Below are positions 25,940 to 37,228 of a stretch of DNA of 64,000 nucleotides, in pieces. Positions within the stretch are counted from its first letter, which is position 1, and each line of letters opens with the position of its first letter. The stretch is taken from the NCBI RefSeq assembly GCF_001632365.1, contig NW_024468510.1, forward strand, positions 711,530-775,529, given 5' to 3'. Below the pieces are notes generated by a model. That model did no database searches. It saw only the letters and a list, made by a program, of their open reading frames with translations, and was not told the DNA's origin. The stretch comes from Laetiporus sulphureus 93-53. Its lineage: Eukaryota > Basidiomycota > Agaricomycetes > Polyporales > Laetiporaceae. Made by a program: the position numbers and the translations under genes.

Positions 25940-26711
25940 ATGGCCAAGGACAAATCTGAGAAGAAAGAAAAGAAGAGGAAGGAAACAAAGGAAGTGACGG
26001 AGACAGTCATCGAGTCTGAACAAGTCGCAGAGGATGTCGAGATGGAAGATGTCGAAATCGTAAAGGTGGGTCCACATACCAAAGAACCGTCACGTTTGAC
26101 GCATCGTACATACAGATTGAGAAGAAAGCAAAAAAGGAGAAGAAGGAGATTGTCATCCCTCTCGAAGACCTGTCGCCAATAGCTCACCCTCTGGCCCAGA
26201 AGAAGCTGCTGAAAAAGTTGCACAAGACTATCAAGAAAGGTAATCATTGTCGTATTGATAGCACATGGTTGCTGATTGGAGCCATCTCGTATTCTACATA
26301 GCATCCAAACAACGGCAAGTTAAGCGGGGTGTCAAGGAGGTCGTGAAGGGTATTCGAAAAGGAGAAAAAGGGTGAGCACGCACTGCAGTTGTCTGGCGTA
26401 GAGCTGAACCATCCTGCCTCAGACTACTTGTTCTAGCCGCTGATATCACGCCCATTGACATCATATCTCATTTGCCCGTCCTGAGTGAAGAGGCTGGGGT
26501 GCCATACGTGTTCGTGACGTCGAAGGAGGAACTCGGTCACGCCAGTGCGACGAAACGACCAACAAGTTGTGTCATGGTCTGTCCGAACTCCAAGAAGAAG
26601 ACAAAACAAAAGGATGGCGAGGACAAGGAGGACAAGGAAGATGACTACAAGGAATTGTACGAGGAGTGTTGTAGGGAGGTTGGGGAGCTCGACCAGCAGA
26701 TTGTGTTTTGA
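25940..26711 (+). CDS. NHP2: H/ACA snoRNP subunit Nhp2 (L7Ae family)
   Basis: RNA-binding core protein of H/ACA ribonucleoproteins, which guide pseudouridylation of rRNA and snRNA in the nucleolus. Four exons join in frame: 25940-26065, 26116-26239, 26302-26371 and 26423-26711, giving 202 aa. The first 70 residues form a charged Lys/Glu extension, followed by PLAQKKLLKKLHKTIKKA. The L7Ae fold carries VKRGVKEVVKGIRKGEKG (the kink-turn-binding segment), LLVLAADITPIDIISHLPVL and GVPYVFVTSKEELGHA, typical of Nhp2. The C-terminus has a lysine/aspartate tract and ELYEECCREV. It is longer than yeast Nhp2 (~156 aa) because of both extensions. BFR1 follows 241 bases downstream on the same strand. Confidence 0.94.
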
Positions 26712-26952
26712 CCGGCTGTTTTGCTTTGCTTTTGTTGGTTCTCTATTTCTGCTATCTCTGTATTACCGACGGTTTGCTGAACGTAATGCTGGTTCGGGTA
26801 CACTTGTCATTCAACTGAGCGTGCAGCACGGCGACTCGGAGGTCGTACCAGCAGACTCCACGTCACGAGCGCCGTAAATAGATCGATCGACCAGCTTTCT
26901 CACAAACAACCTCATCAACTTCACTACCTTCAGCTCTTACGCTCTCTACTTA

Positions 26953-28804
26953 ATGGCTCCCGGAAAATCCAAAACCACCACTGCTAACGGCTCCAACAAA
27001 AAGCTCAAATTCGCTACACCATCCGCCAACGAATCCACGCAGAATAGCGCTGCGAATCCGGCCGCTGTAGATACTTTCTCGTCAGACTTCGAATTCGCTG
27101 TCTATGGATCCGGAAAGCCTGACAAGGCAGTGTACGAGCGCGAACAGGAGCAGATCAAAGCTCAAATCGATGTTCTGCAAGCCAAAGTCGTATGTATTAT
27201 ACATGTGCGAAAGTCTTAGAGGCACTGAACTCATTTGCCACATGCAGTCGGTCGTTAAGGATAAGATTCATGTTGTCACAAAAGGTGGTCCTAATGACGA
27301 GAGACGAGCGAGCCTCAAAGCGGAATTGGAAACCATCCGCGGCCAGCAATCCTCCAACAAGGCGTCACGCACAAAGATCCGTGATGAACTCAAAGCCATT
27401 CATGATGATGTTCAGAAAAAGGTCCGCGTTCATTGCATCTATCTCGGTGTTCCAATCACTCAATGTTTGGTGATGTTAGATCAAGGACTTGAACGCAGCG
27501 AAAGCCAAGGCACCATACAAAACTGTCTCAGACGTCGATGATCGTATCAAGTAAGTCCTTCATCCGTTGTTTAGGACAGCTCATAACGCGATAAATGCAG
27601 CAACCTCGAGAAGCAGGTCGAGTCCGGTAACTTGAAGCTTGGTGATGAGAAGCGGGCATTGGCAGAGATTAGCCAGCTGAAACGCAGTCGCAGGGTTGTC
27701 GAGGGCTTCCAGGCAGATCAGGAGTCCATCGAGGCTGACCGTGCCAAGGCCGACGAGCTCCGCAAGGAACTTGACGATCCCGAGGCCAAGGCCATCTCTG
27801 AGCGTTATGATGCTATCAAGGCTGAGTTGGATGAGCTCAAGAAGGAAGGCGACGAAATCCACGCGAATCGTAACAAGCTCTTCGATGAGCGAAACGCGCT
27901 TCAGGCCCAGCTCGATACGTTATACAGCCACAAGCGCGAGTCGGCGCAGCGCTTTCGTGAGGCGAACGACAAGCACTGGACGAAGATGAACGAGGAGCGT
28001 GCGAGACGTGCGGAGTGGCTGCGGGAGAAGCGTGCAGCTGAGGAGGAGGATAAGAAGAAGGAGCTCGTCGAGCGTTTGCGTGAGGAAGCGTCGATACCTG
28101 CTTTCCAGACCCAAATCGAGGACTGTCAAACGCTCATTGACTACTTCTCGGGGAGAAACTCTACGCCCGTGCTGTCGACCCGCTTGTCATCCTCGGACAA
28201 GATCATCTTGTCAGGCGTCCCCGAGTTGGAGATTCGGAAGGTGGAGACTGGGCCTGCAGAGGGCATGGTTGCACGCAAGAAGAAGGGCGAAGAAGAGGAA
28301 GCTTACTTCGTCGGCAACCAGCGCAAGGGGCCCAAGGGGAAGAAGGGCAGTGCCAAGGCCAGCGCTTCCTCAGGGAGCAGCGGTGCCGAAGCCTTAGGGA
28401 GTCATGGTTTCCAGGCTCCGTTCCAAATCGTGACCGCTCTGCTTGACTTCTCGATATCACCACCTACATCGGAAGCTGACGTGCCTCGCGTCATCGAGGA
28501 ACTGAAAGCGAAGAAGGCATGGTTCGAGTCCAATCAGGCTCGGGTAACCGCTGAGAACAAGGAGGCGACGGAGGCGAAGATTCGACAAATCACTGGCAAG
28601 AGTGAGCTGAAGAAGGCCGACATCCAACCACCATGCGAAGACTTGACGCCTCCTAACGGTGGCGGGGAGCTGCCAGCTGAACCAGCCTCCTCACCAGCTG
28701 TCACTCGCTTACCTTCAGTGGCGGTGCCAAGTGAGGATGTTGTTGAGAAGCTCGAAGTTGAGCAGAAGCACGATGGAGATGGGGATGGAGCACAGGAACA
28801 GTGA
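26953..28804 (+). CDS. BFR1: Bfr1-like nuclear segregation / mRNP protein
   Basis: Coiled-coil protein of the Bfr1 family, found with polysomes and mRNPs at the endoplasmic reticulum and named for its effect on nuclear segregation and brefeldin A tolerance in yeast. Four exons join in frame: 26953-27189, 27248-27421, 27480-27550 and 27601-28804, giving 561 aa. Features include KPDKAVYEREQEQIKAQID, SVVKDKI, a long Lys/Glu coiled coil up to about residue 300, and the family segment CQTLIDYF. A GKKGSAK basic patch and FQIVTALLDFSISPPTSEAD follow. The tail is acidic with a Pro-rich stretch. No enzyme motif exists, as expected. A role in RNA handling is from the family, not from the sequence. Confidence 0.92.
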
Positions 28805-29162
28805 TATTATTGCTTATACCGCGAGGAATATGATATCTTCTTGTTGTATACTGCTTGGACAGACTGAAAACCCCCATTACTCACACGACGTGACCGATGA
28901 CCCAACAGTACCCAGCGTGCATACCTCTTCACCAGCAGTCCATAAGTTACATATTGCAGTGGTATGACAGGTGAGAGAGAGAAGGAGTAGTGTCAATTCG
29001 CCAAACAGACGGTCAGTACAGCAAGCAGGCAATGAGTCAACAATAATTAATGCAAGCCAGAGAGCATGACACCGGAGTAAATGATTAATAGGGCAGCGAC
29101 GAGCGTAAGGTAGGGTCCCATGATTGTCACTAAGGCGGCAGAGGATAAAAGGAGTATCGGGA
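28805..29162. other. Convergent 3' flanks of BFR1 and RFX gene
   Basis: The two genes face each other tail to tail over about 360 bases. No open frame or repeat of note was seen. It probably holds both polyadenylation regions. Confidence 0.45.
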
Positions 29163-32141
29163 CTAGACTGAAGTCTCCGTCTTCACAGGTTCCGGTGAGT
29201 TACCCGTTTCGCTGTTGGTCGAAGGGGGCGTTCCTGACGCGCTAGAAAGGCCGATCTCCTGCGGAGTGAATGCGGCTGTCTCGAACGCAGTCGAGCCAGA
29301 CACATAGTCCTGGAAGGATAATGTCGCCGAATGAACGGACAGCGACTCATCATGAGCCGAAGTGGTGTCCATATATGACAATGACCCGAATGCGTCTGTT
29401 GCAAATGTAGACGTTGGATCGAGAGGTCCAGGGCCAGTACCAAAGGTATCTTGCTGGAGAACAGCCAGCATGCTCGACGTCGTCGGCGTTTGAGCCAATA
29501 TAGAATGAGGAACCTCGAGAGGATGCCCGAAGTTCTCTTGACCAGCCATTGGAGAAAGAGTGAAGAACTGCTGCTGCATCACAGGTTCGACCGACGCTGC
29601 GACCGAATTGGTGGACAGAGCAACGTTTCGGAGAACATTGAGAGCAATCCAGTCACTATAAAGAGACATAAGTCACCGCAAAAGCCAGGATGTACTCGTA
29701 TGCTTACTCCAAGAACAGTTTAAGTATCTGGAAAGCCCCAAATGCCGGATCGCTCCGGATAGTCTGTTGAAACAGCCTCTTTCAGTACGCACATTGTGTG
29801 CAAATAATTAGTGAACATACCAGATCTCTCATAACTTGGCTCGTTACATAGCCCCAGCGAATCAAGACACTCCTTGAGCTCATCGCGGCACGGTCATCGC
29901 CATTGCGCGGACCCATCAACCGTTCGCAGCATTTATCCGCCCAGGCCATGACATCTCGCACGGGATCGTTACTTTTCGTCAACCCATCGAGAAGCGAAAC
30001 GAACTCGACCTCCAAAAGCTGTACAAGGTCCTCATGGCGACAGTTGCACACCAACGCGGATTGGTTGCGAACCGACTCGAAATCAATCTTCTGCCAAGAT
30101 CGACGCATGTCACTGAGCTGCTTCGGATTGGTGAGTACGGTGCTTAATGCCTGTGTAACTTGATATATATCAAGGAATCGTACTGCCACGCACACGTCAG
30201 TAATCAAATGTCATGATATGAACAAGAATCTGCAACACGCACAGACAAGATGGCCAAACCGAGCTCCCAGCTCAACTTTCGGCTCTACAAACGTGTTACC
30301 ATAACCCTCGAGTGCGACGAGCAAGATCTTCTCCATCTTGTCTGCGAGTTGACGAAGACCTCCCAGAGAGGCTGCTGGTATAGGCGACAACATCTGTGAG
30401 CGAAGAAGCTCAAGAATTTCCTGCGAAGCCAAACATCAGCACACGCAGCAGTATCAATGAGACAATGCCGTACATCGTAGACAATAGCGTCTGCCTTGGC
30501 CATCAAGCCCGCGACTGCAGGAGCATGAACCACCTCACGATGGCTACCGTTGAGGTTCGACCAGAAGGTACGGATATGAAGCTCAAATTGATCAAAGCGG
30601 TACGATCTGATACTCTCCAACAAGGCATCCAAATGATCTTGGAACCACCGCCACACTTCGCGGGCGGCGATGCTGTGAGGGGACGTCGAGGAGCCTCCCA
30701 CAGCCTCCTCGATAGATGGGAAGTGATGCATCTGTCTCACAGAGATCGGAGCAGAAGGAGACATGAGAGCAATCGAACCGCCAATGTCCGTTGGGGATGG
30801 ACTCGGGATTACAAGAGTCGCATCGGTCTGGCCAGGGTGGCGACGGATAGACGCTTGGGATGGGTATGTGCCAGCTTGTGGTCGCTGTTGCGCCAACGCA
30901 AGCAAACTACTTGCAGTCGGAGTCTTCTCGTCAGCAAACAGAGCTGCGTTCTTCGCGCTATTGCTCAAGTTCAATGAGTTGCGCTTCGACGCGTTCCCTG
31001 AGCTCGGCCCTTCAGATTCGTCCTCGTCCTCGTCATCGGATCCGCCCCTGTTCGATGCTTCCGCCTGTTCGCTGGCAAGACGTGCCGCGTTGACCGATTG
31101 CTGGGCCGCTGTGTTATTCGACTTCCGTATGTAATCCTGCAAAAACTCGGCCTCGGCGGATGTTGCAGGGCGTATGCCGCAATCTGCTCAGCGGCAATCA
31201 GAACCTGACACTATCATGATCGAGGTAGACGCACAATGGTATTTACTGTTTCCTCTGACGCCTAGACGTCTCGTTTTGATTGTGGGGAAGCACAGCCTGA
31301 TGGCCTTCCCAAGAGTTGCGGTGTTGATATGCGGGATACCGTACTGCTCACAGACACGTCGGTAGGAGAAGTAGAGGCCTTGACGAGGAACATTCCCATC
31401 CGGATACGGAGAGTAGTTCGCGGTCAACCTAGTGGGGCGTATCAGAGACTGCAATGGCTAACTTGACAGCTGCGACACGTACCATGCCTGCACAAAGATC
31501 TGTTTCGCCCTATCGGAAGCACTCGTCGTCGTCGCAGCGCGGACGTTGGCCGCCAGCCTTTCCAGCGCATGATCGGGGCTAATGGACATCCGTCCGAACG
31601 CTCCAGCAGTGTGCATCGTCTCGGCACCCATGACTTGCTGGCCACCATACATCGAATGATAGTCGGCAGTGTTCGAGCCGAGGTACAGAGAGATGTCTTC
31701 GGTCTCGCTGGAAGATGAATGCACGCTCTCGCAATCCCGGGGGTATGGTGATGCAGCCACACGAGCCCGAATATGGGTGGGTCGGAGATGGGCCTTGAGA
31801 GAGGGGTTGGAGAGGTTGTGGTTAGGGGGAGAGTCGCCGGGGGTGATGAGGTCAGAGCCCAGAGAGTAGGCGGAAGAGTGGGAAGCGTCCGAGGTGTTGC
31901 GGACGTGATCGCCAGCAAACGAGTTGGTGGTATGGAAAGAAGCGCGGTATAGGTCTTCGGAGGTTGGCGGCATCACAGCCGATGTGCGCAAAAAGCCACC
32001 CTGGGAAGACTGGGGACGAGAGGCCGGCGAGTTCGCGGACGACGATGACGACACAGAGTTGGACCGCGAGTGAGGATGACTGGAGGATATGAGATCGAAG
32101 GGAACGTTTGCGGCCATGAGCTGGAGGTTCACCGCGGCCAT
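29163..32141 (-). CDS. RFX-family transcription factor
   Basis: Winged-helix regulator of the RFX family, which binds X-box sites as dimers; fungal members include Crt1/Rfx1, the repressor of DNA-damage genes. Seven exons join in frame: 32141-31483, 31428-31235, 31183-30474, 30420-30243, 30182-29821, 29763-29708 and 29655-29163, giving 883 aa. A Ser-rich N-terminus of about 210 residues precedes the RFX domain (about 214-290): SPYPDGNVPRQGLYFSYRRV, INTATLGKAIRLCFPTIKTR, RRLGVRGNSKYHY. After a Ser/acidic linker come the family's extended dimerisation helices, with AIVYDEILELLRSQML, LLVALEGYG and WADKCCERLMG. The C-terminal 150 residues are Ser/Thr/Pro-rich. Which genes it controls cannot be read here. 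Control of replication-stress genes or morphogenesis is the family expectation. Confidence 0.94.
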
Positions 32142-32676
32142 GAGATAAGGAATGCTAAATGCAGCTGGAGGTAAAGACAGTGTAATGCAGCAGTACTGTT
32201 AGAAGACGAAAGCGGGCCAGCCGTGAAGTATGAAGGAGGGACAGAGGGGTATTAAAAGGTTTGCTCAGAGGCCGAGCAGGAGGACGATAGGGAGAGAAGT
32301 GATGGTGATTAGATGATATTGCGCCGCCCACCAGCGGCGGAAATGGAACGGATGGAAGATAGACGAGTGTCCAGCCCCCCGGAGATGGGAATGCTGGCAG
32401 TAAGAAATTGAAACAGGAGACTGCCCAACGGGGAGCAAAGTTCGGATCTGCGAGGAACAGGAGATGCACGCAGGCGTCGGTGGTCAAGGCAACTTGTCTT
32501 TCGCTCTTTTTGCCCGAACCACCACAACGCCCGGCGTCTCCCCGCGGCGGCTCTTCCCCCGGCCCGCGGCTTTGTGTTCCCAACTTCATCAGAAATGTCC
32601 TCTGAGAATGGATCCATCCGAAAAGAATACAATCCGCACGCCGCGTACACATCTCCGCTATCCTACACAATTCTCT
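32142..32676. other. RFX promoter / endopolyphosphatase 3' flank
   Basis: Both neighbours are on the minus strand. The region contains pyrimidine-rich tracts as expected for a long basidiomycete leader. Minus-strand open frames continue upstream of the RFX ATG but carry no domain, so an untranslated leader is the simplest reading. Confidence 0.4.
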
Positions 32677-35240
32677 CTACGCCTCCTCTCCTCCCATGTA
32701 CATGAACCGTCTGAACCGCTTGCGCAGCTTCTTTTCCGTCACGTCTCCCAGCCGTCGCGCGAGGTCCGTCCACGACGGGATTGTCAGATCTGCCAAGCTA
32801 TAAGGGGCATACTTCGACTTCGTGATGGTGGCGTTCCGAAGTGACTTCGGCAGGTGGCGCAGGGGTATAGGGTACAAGAACGTTCCTGTGTCGGCGACCC
32901 TGGGGGGATGCAGCACCGACACAGGATATGTGAGGTACTCCAGCTTGTATTTCGGCGCATGCTTCTTGTCTCCCGCCTCCAATTTGGACCTGGGAATATA
33001 GTACTGCGGACGGAGAACGTTGGCAACCAGTGATCGCAGAGTCGACTTAAGCGAGCCTCACCTGAGCGTAGCCCAGCGGCGACCAAAGAGTGTTGGTCCG
33101 AGAAGGCGAATCAGGGCTAGAGTGCCAAGGCTGCCACAGCCTACATGTCCGGCTCCAAGAGTCGCGCTCCTGGCACGCAGATGAATCCACAGCTTGTCTG
33201 TCCTCGCTACGAGCAGAATCACTTCCAGCCTCAATTGATGTCCCTGCTCGCCTGACATCAGCTGGGATATACGGGGTGCCCGTTATGTTATATGTGAATA
33301 TTCGAAAAGAAGGCAGATATGGATTTGGCACCACGGATGGCGACACGTTCACCACCCCGTAGTCGTCGTAACTGATCTTGTGCGGTGTCTTGATGTCCTC
33401 AAAGACTCTCAGTAACGTCTTGTACAGGCCCTTGCGTCCTTCATCGTGAGGGTCCCCACGTGTGGGCGTGGAGTTGCGCTCCTCGCGTATACTCTCAGCA
33501 TCGATGAAGAAGAACTGATGATAGTAAGACACAATCGATGTTAAGTGCTAATGAGAACCTACGTGATCAGCATTCATGTGCTAGATTCGATGTTAGACCC
33601 GATGTAGCATCTAAGAGACAAAGCGTTACTCACCCCATAAAGGTGGCCAACAATCGTATCCTGGTAGCGCAGAGCCACCTCTGCATAACGGACGTACTGT
33701 CACAATATGAGCTTTATTCAACTGAAGCAATTCTGATAGACCTACGCATTCAGGGAAGAAATTGTCTGCCGATGGCGGTACATGTCCGCTTAACCAAACC
33801 TAAGTAGAAGAATAGCAGACTCAGCCATGGAACCCGAATGCCATGGAATGGATGCGAACCTGTACGCCCCGTTTTCGGAAGATTTCCAGCTGCACCTGGA
33901 GCCAGTCGAACTGCAGGTTTCCGGGGTCTTCTGGATCGGTTGGATCACATCCTCCCACAGCTGGTTACCATGGTGATCGGTATTAGCTCAAGGCCAATCC
34001 TCACACGCGCTTAAAGGATTCTGAATACCCACCTCGATTCGAGTCATAGAAATACATCGTGTTGAGGCTGACGACTGCTAAGGAATTCGGTATCACTTCC
34101 ACGGAGAAGTAGCCACCTCGCTGGAAGACTTGGAATGATTCGAATGGAACGAACGACCGCCAAATGCTGTACGAGATGACCACAAGATCCGGGAAACAGT
34201 CAACAAACGAGGCGATGCACGTAGAACAGATAGTTCGTACGATGAGAATTCAGATGTCACGCTGTTAGGGCCTAAAGGCTTCTGCTCCGTCAGTTCCCCT
34301 TGCAATTAGACTCAATGCCCCATACCTGGCAGCATAATGTTCTAACATCAGGAATAAGCTCTCACAGAATCAAGAAAGGCCAAGGATGCACTCACATGTG
34401 CTGTAGCACAATCAGAAGGATGCCGTCAGTTGCAATTTACGGAGCGACAGGTTTAATGTACATACGCCATACGTCATTGTTTCCTAGGAGAGGCGAGAAC
34501 GAAGTTGAAGATAAGAAACATGCGCTACGTGGGTGTCAACGTACCAATGCTTGGGATCACCGGTATGCCCTTGCTCAAGAAGACTTCCTCCATCTTCTGA
34601 GCCATTATGCGGTTCAACATGTATATTTCATTTGTCGTCCGAGGGTTCTTCCGGTCATTATCGTGCCTTCCTTTAAATCAATACCAATACGAAGCACGAT
34701 CTAATTCAGTCACACCTCGCACTGTCCCCCGTCCCTGCGAATTCTCTTAGTCATTCAATCAACAGGTGTCGAGGAATGTGATGTACTGACAAACCACAAA
34801 GTCAATGTCTGCGGACCACTCCTTTTCGAGATAGTCAAGAGTGTAGTTCGTAAGCGTGAGCGGCGAGTCACATCCACTGTCCTTCCATGTCAGCATCGCC
34901 CCTCGCTAACAGTGAACAACCATCTCAACGCGCACCTGTATGGCAAGCCATAGTATCCAGAGCGTGGCGTAGCCTTCTTCGGTTTCTTTCTGTGGCATGC
35001 GGACTTTTCAGAGGCATCCGGCTTGTAGTACGGATCTGGATGGATGTCCGTGATGTGAAGGAATCTGCCCTGGAGCTTGCGAGGACCTGAGTCAGCCGAC
35101 GACCACGTCAAAATTCGTCCTCGCAGAGTAATGGAGCACTCACGATTCAACGCAACGCCCATGGGAACCTGCGATGGTGCAGCAATGGCATCCGGGGCAA
35201 AGCTCAGGAATAGCAAGAGCACAAGCTTCAGGTCGACCAT
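32677..35240 (-). CDS. PPN1: Endopolyphosphatase (vacuolar metallophosphatase)
   Basis: Calcineurin-like metallophosphatase of the Ppn1/PHM5 family, which cuts long polyphosphate chains in the vacuole. Sixteen exons close in frame to 564 aa. The N-terminus MVDLKLVLLLFLSFAPDAIA is a signal or anchor. Metal-site motifs are in order: LHITDIHPDP (D46, H48), WTGDSARHDNDR (D115, H119), PSIGNNDVW (N160-161), WLSGHVPP (H266) and VGHLYGHMNADHF. PHNIMLPGPN and QVFQRGGYFSVEVIP are family blocks. The C-terminal region holds a variable insert, then YYIPRSKL. Exons, from 5' to 3', include very short ones: 34483-34466 (18 nt), 34400-34396 (5 nt), 34341-34326 (16 nt) and 33580-33563 (18 nt). All phases agree. 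A longer in-frame start at 35291 exists; the chosen one places the hydrophobic segment at the N-terminus. Confidence 0.95.
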
Positions 35241-35739
35241 GTCGTGCCAACAATCCTCGACGATGAGTGTGGTGGGGAGCAACAAAGGCAAGGTAGTTAA
35301 TAGCCTCGGAGCTCAGGTCAGGCTAACAGGCGCATCGCAGAGAGTGCCAAATGGAGTCCTCGCACGTTCGTCGAGTTTGAACAGCAGTGGCTCTCAGCCT
35401 CTGAGAAGGCAGTTCTTAGTCCTATTCGGATATTGCCGACGTCAGCCTTCCAAGTTCCGGCCAAGCTCCTTCAACGCATCTATTGATCTCAGTACATCCG
35501 AATTCAAAGACTTTGGCGCAGGGTGCAGTGGCCCAGTATCTAGGACATCGAACGATATCTGCGCGATTGGAGATACAAAGGCAATGCATTGAACAATTTA
35601 CAACATACAAAAACATCGTCTAATAATTATGCAGGTGGTGCTACAAATGCGTCAAAACTTCGGTCGCAACAAGGTCAACATAACGAACAACATGGCAGGA
35701 GCAAGAGACGACGACGGATTGACAATAGACTCCTCATAA
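35241..35739. other. Endopolyphosphatase promoter
   Basis: This is the promoter and leader of the endopolyphosphatase gene and the 3' flank of the small minus-strand gene. Plus-strand frames such as 35077-35592 run antisense to endopolyphosphatase exon 1 and have no features. Nothing else was seen. Confidence 0.4.
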
Positions 35740-36356
35740 TTACTTAATCTTGATGGACCTAGTCGGCGGCGACGTGCCCATCTCCGCGGCCACGCAGTTC
35801 ATTTCTTGCTTGTGCAGGTCGAGGAGGAAGGACACGTTATCGTTCTCGTCTAGGACTTTGCTGATGGACTTCTCCACCAGGTGGCAAGTCTGCGAGCGAT
35901 GAGTCAGCCTGAGCCACGACAGACAGAGATGAGAGGCATCAAAGTGCTCTACGTACCCGACTATAGCCGCCACGTTCGATAGGCGATCTTGCCTTGGCAA
36001 TAGTATTGTGAATGGTGTCATATGCATATCTCTTTCTGTACGACATAGAGCATCAGCGGCTGTCTTCCAACAATAATGACAAAGGTGACATACAGAATGC
36101 TCTCCAACTCAGCCCTTGACCGAGGCAGCAGGTATAGGTCGGAGCCACTGAGGTAACGTTTGAAGGCTTCATATGTGGCACAGCCGGAGATGAGGGTCTC
36201 GTCCAAGGAGGGATGCTCTGTGTCCCAGCTGAACCAGTTTTCACTGCGAAGAGAAAAGGCTGTCAAAAGCGGAGTGGCGTTAACGGAAGGGTAGACGTAC
36301 GTGAGGTGTGAGTGCGCCATGGCCTCTGGACTATGCGGTGCGAGGAAGCGATCCAT
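35740..36356 (-). CDS. Unrecognised 144-aa protein, four exons
   Basis: I do not recognise this protein. Four exons join with consistent phase: 36356-36301, 36243-36094, 36035-35957 and 35889-35740, giving 144 aa that starts MDRFLAPHSPEAMAHSHLTE. Three of the introns have good GTACGT/GTATGT donors and CAG acceptors, and the joined frame looks like a folded, mixed alpha protein: ENWFSWDTEHPSLDETLISG, YEAFKRYLSGSDLYLLP, ELESILKRYAYDTIHNTIA, VEKSISKVLDENDNVSFLL. It has two conserved-looking cysteines in the second half and no signal peptide or membrane helix. A small soluble cytosolic protein is the safest description. It is divergent from acetoacetyl-CoA synthetase with about 870 bases between starts. 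Confidence 0.65.
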
Positions 36357-37228
36357 GGATGGGGTACTCAGTGGCCGTGTAAGCGAGGTGGACGAGGGAG
36401 GGAGGGGCTACAGTGATGTCCTTTGGGTCAAGGTATCGAACAGAAATTGGGGGAGGGAGGGGATGACGAAGCTCTATTTGTAGGGTGAAGGCCGAAACAG
36501 GTGACAGATATGACCGGAGGAATGGAGCTGGGGCAGATTTAACCTCTTGCGGGAGCGTGTGGGAGATGAACAAACGTGAGTGATTCGGAAAAGACCACAG
36601 ATCGCGTACATATAAAGACGCGGCCACCAGTCATTTCCAGATCGCACGTGCGCGGCAAATCATAATGATTTCGGACATTCGCCGACGCTGTTCTCCTTGC
36701 GGCTGAGTCACGACGGCATTCATTCGGCTCATCCCTCTTCAAATTGCTTGCTGGCGGCCATCGCCACCGACCCCATCGTCCGAGGGCTACGTGGTGCGAT
36801 CCATGCTTTTGTGTCATGGCCGTGTCAGCTCATTTCAGTCCAATGGGGGCTGTGGCAATCCGTGCCACATATCGCTAGATCGAACTATTCAAACTCTCTT
36901 TCGGTTCTGCGGTATCAGGAGAACCCTCGCTGTTGTCGCATACCTTATCTTGCGGCGAAACGGACCAGAAAGTCGGTTAAGCCAAGCTTCGTGAGGCAAA
37001 GTTCAAGCAATTGCTTTGCAACATACGGCGGCCTGTGAGAGGCAGCGTTGTAAGCTGCGGCGTTAACAGAGCCCGCGTAATGGAATGCTTCTAACCGCGC
37101 TCTAGGTACATCTGGTCAGCACTCCTCCTCATTGGGCGGACATTAACGTGCGTGTCGTGCTGCCTGCGTTCTATCGCGGAGATCCGAGCATCGCAAACAT
37201 ATTGCTCGGGTGGATCATTCTACAAGCT
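36357..37228. other. Divergent promoter region before acetoacetyl-CoA synthetase
   Basis: The interval separates two head-to-head genes. It contains GA-rich tracts and short frames without features. No TATA or known operator could be assigned with confidence. Confidence 0.4.
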
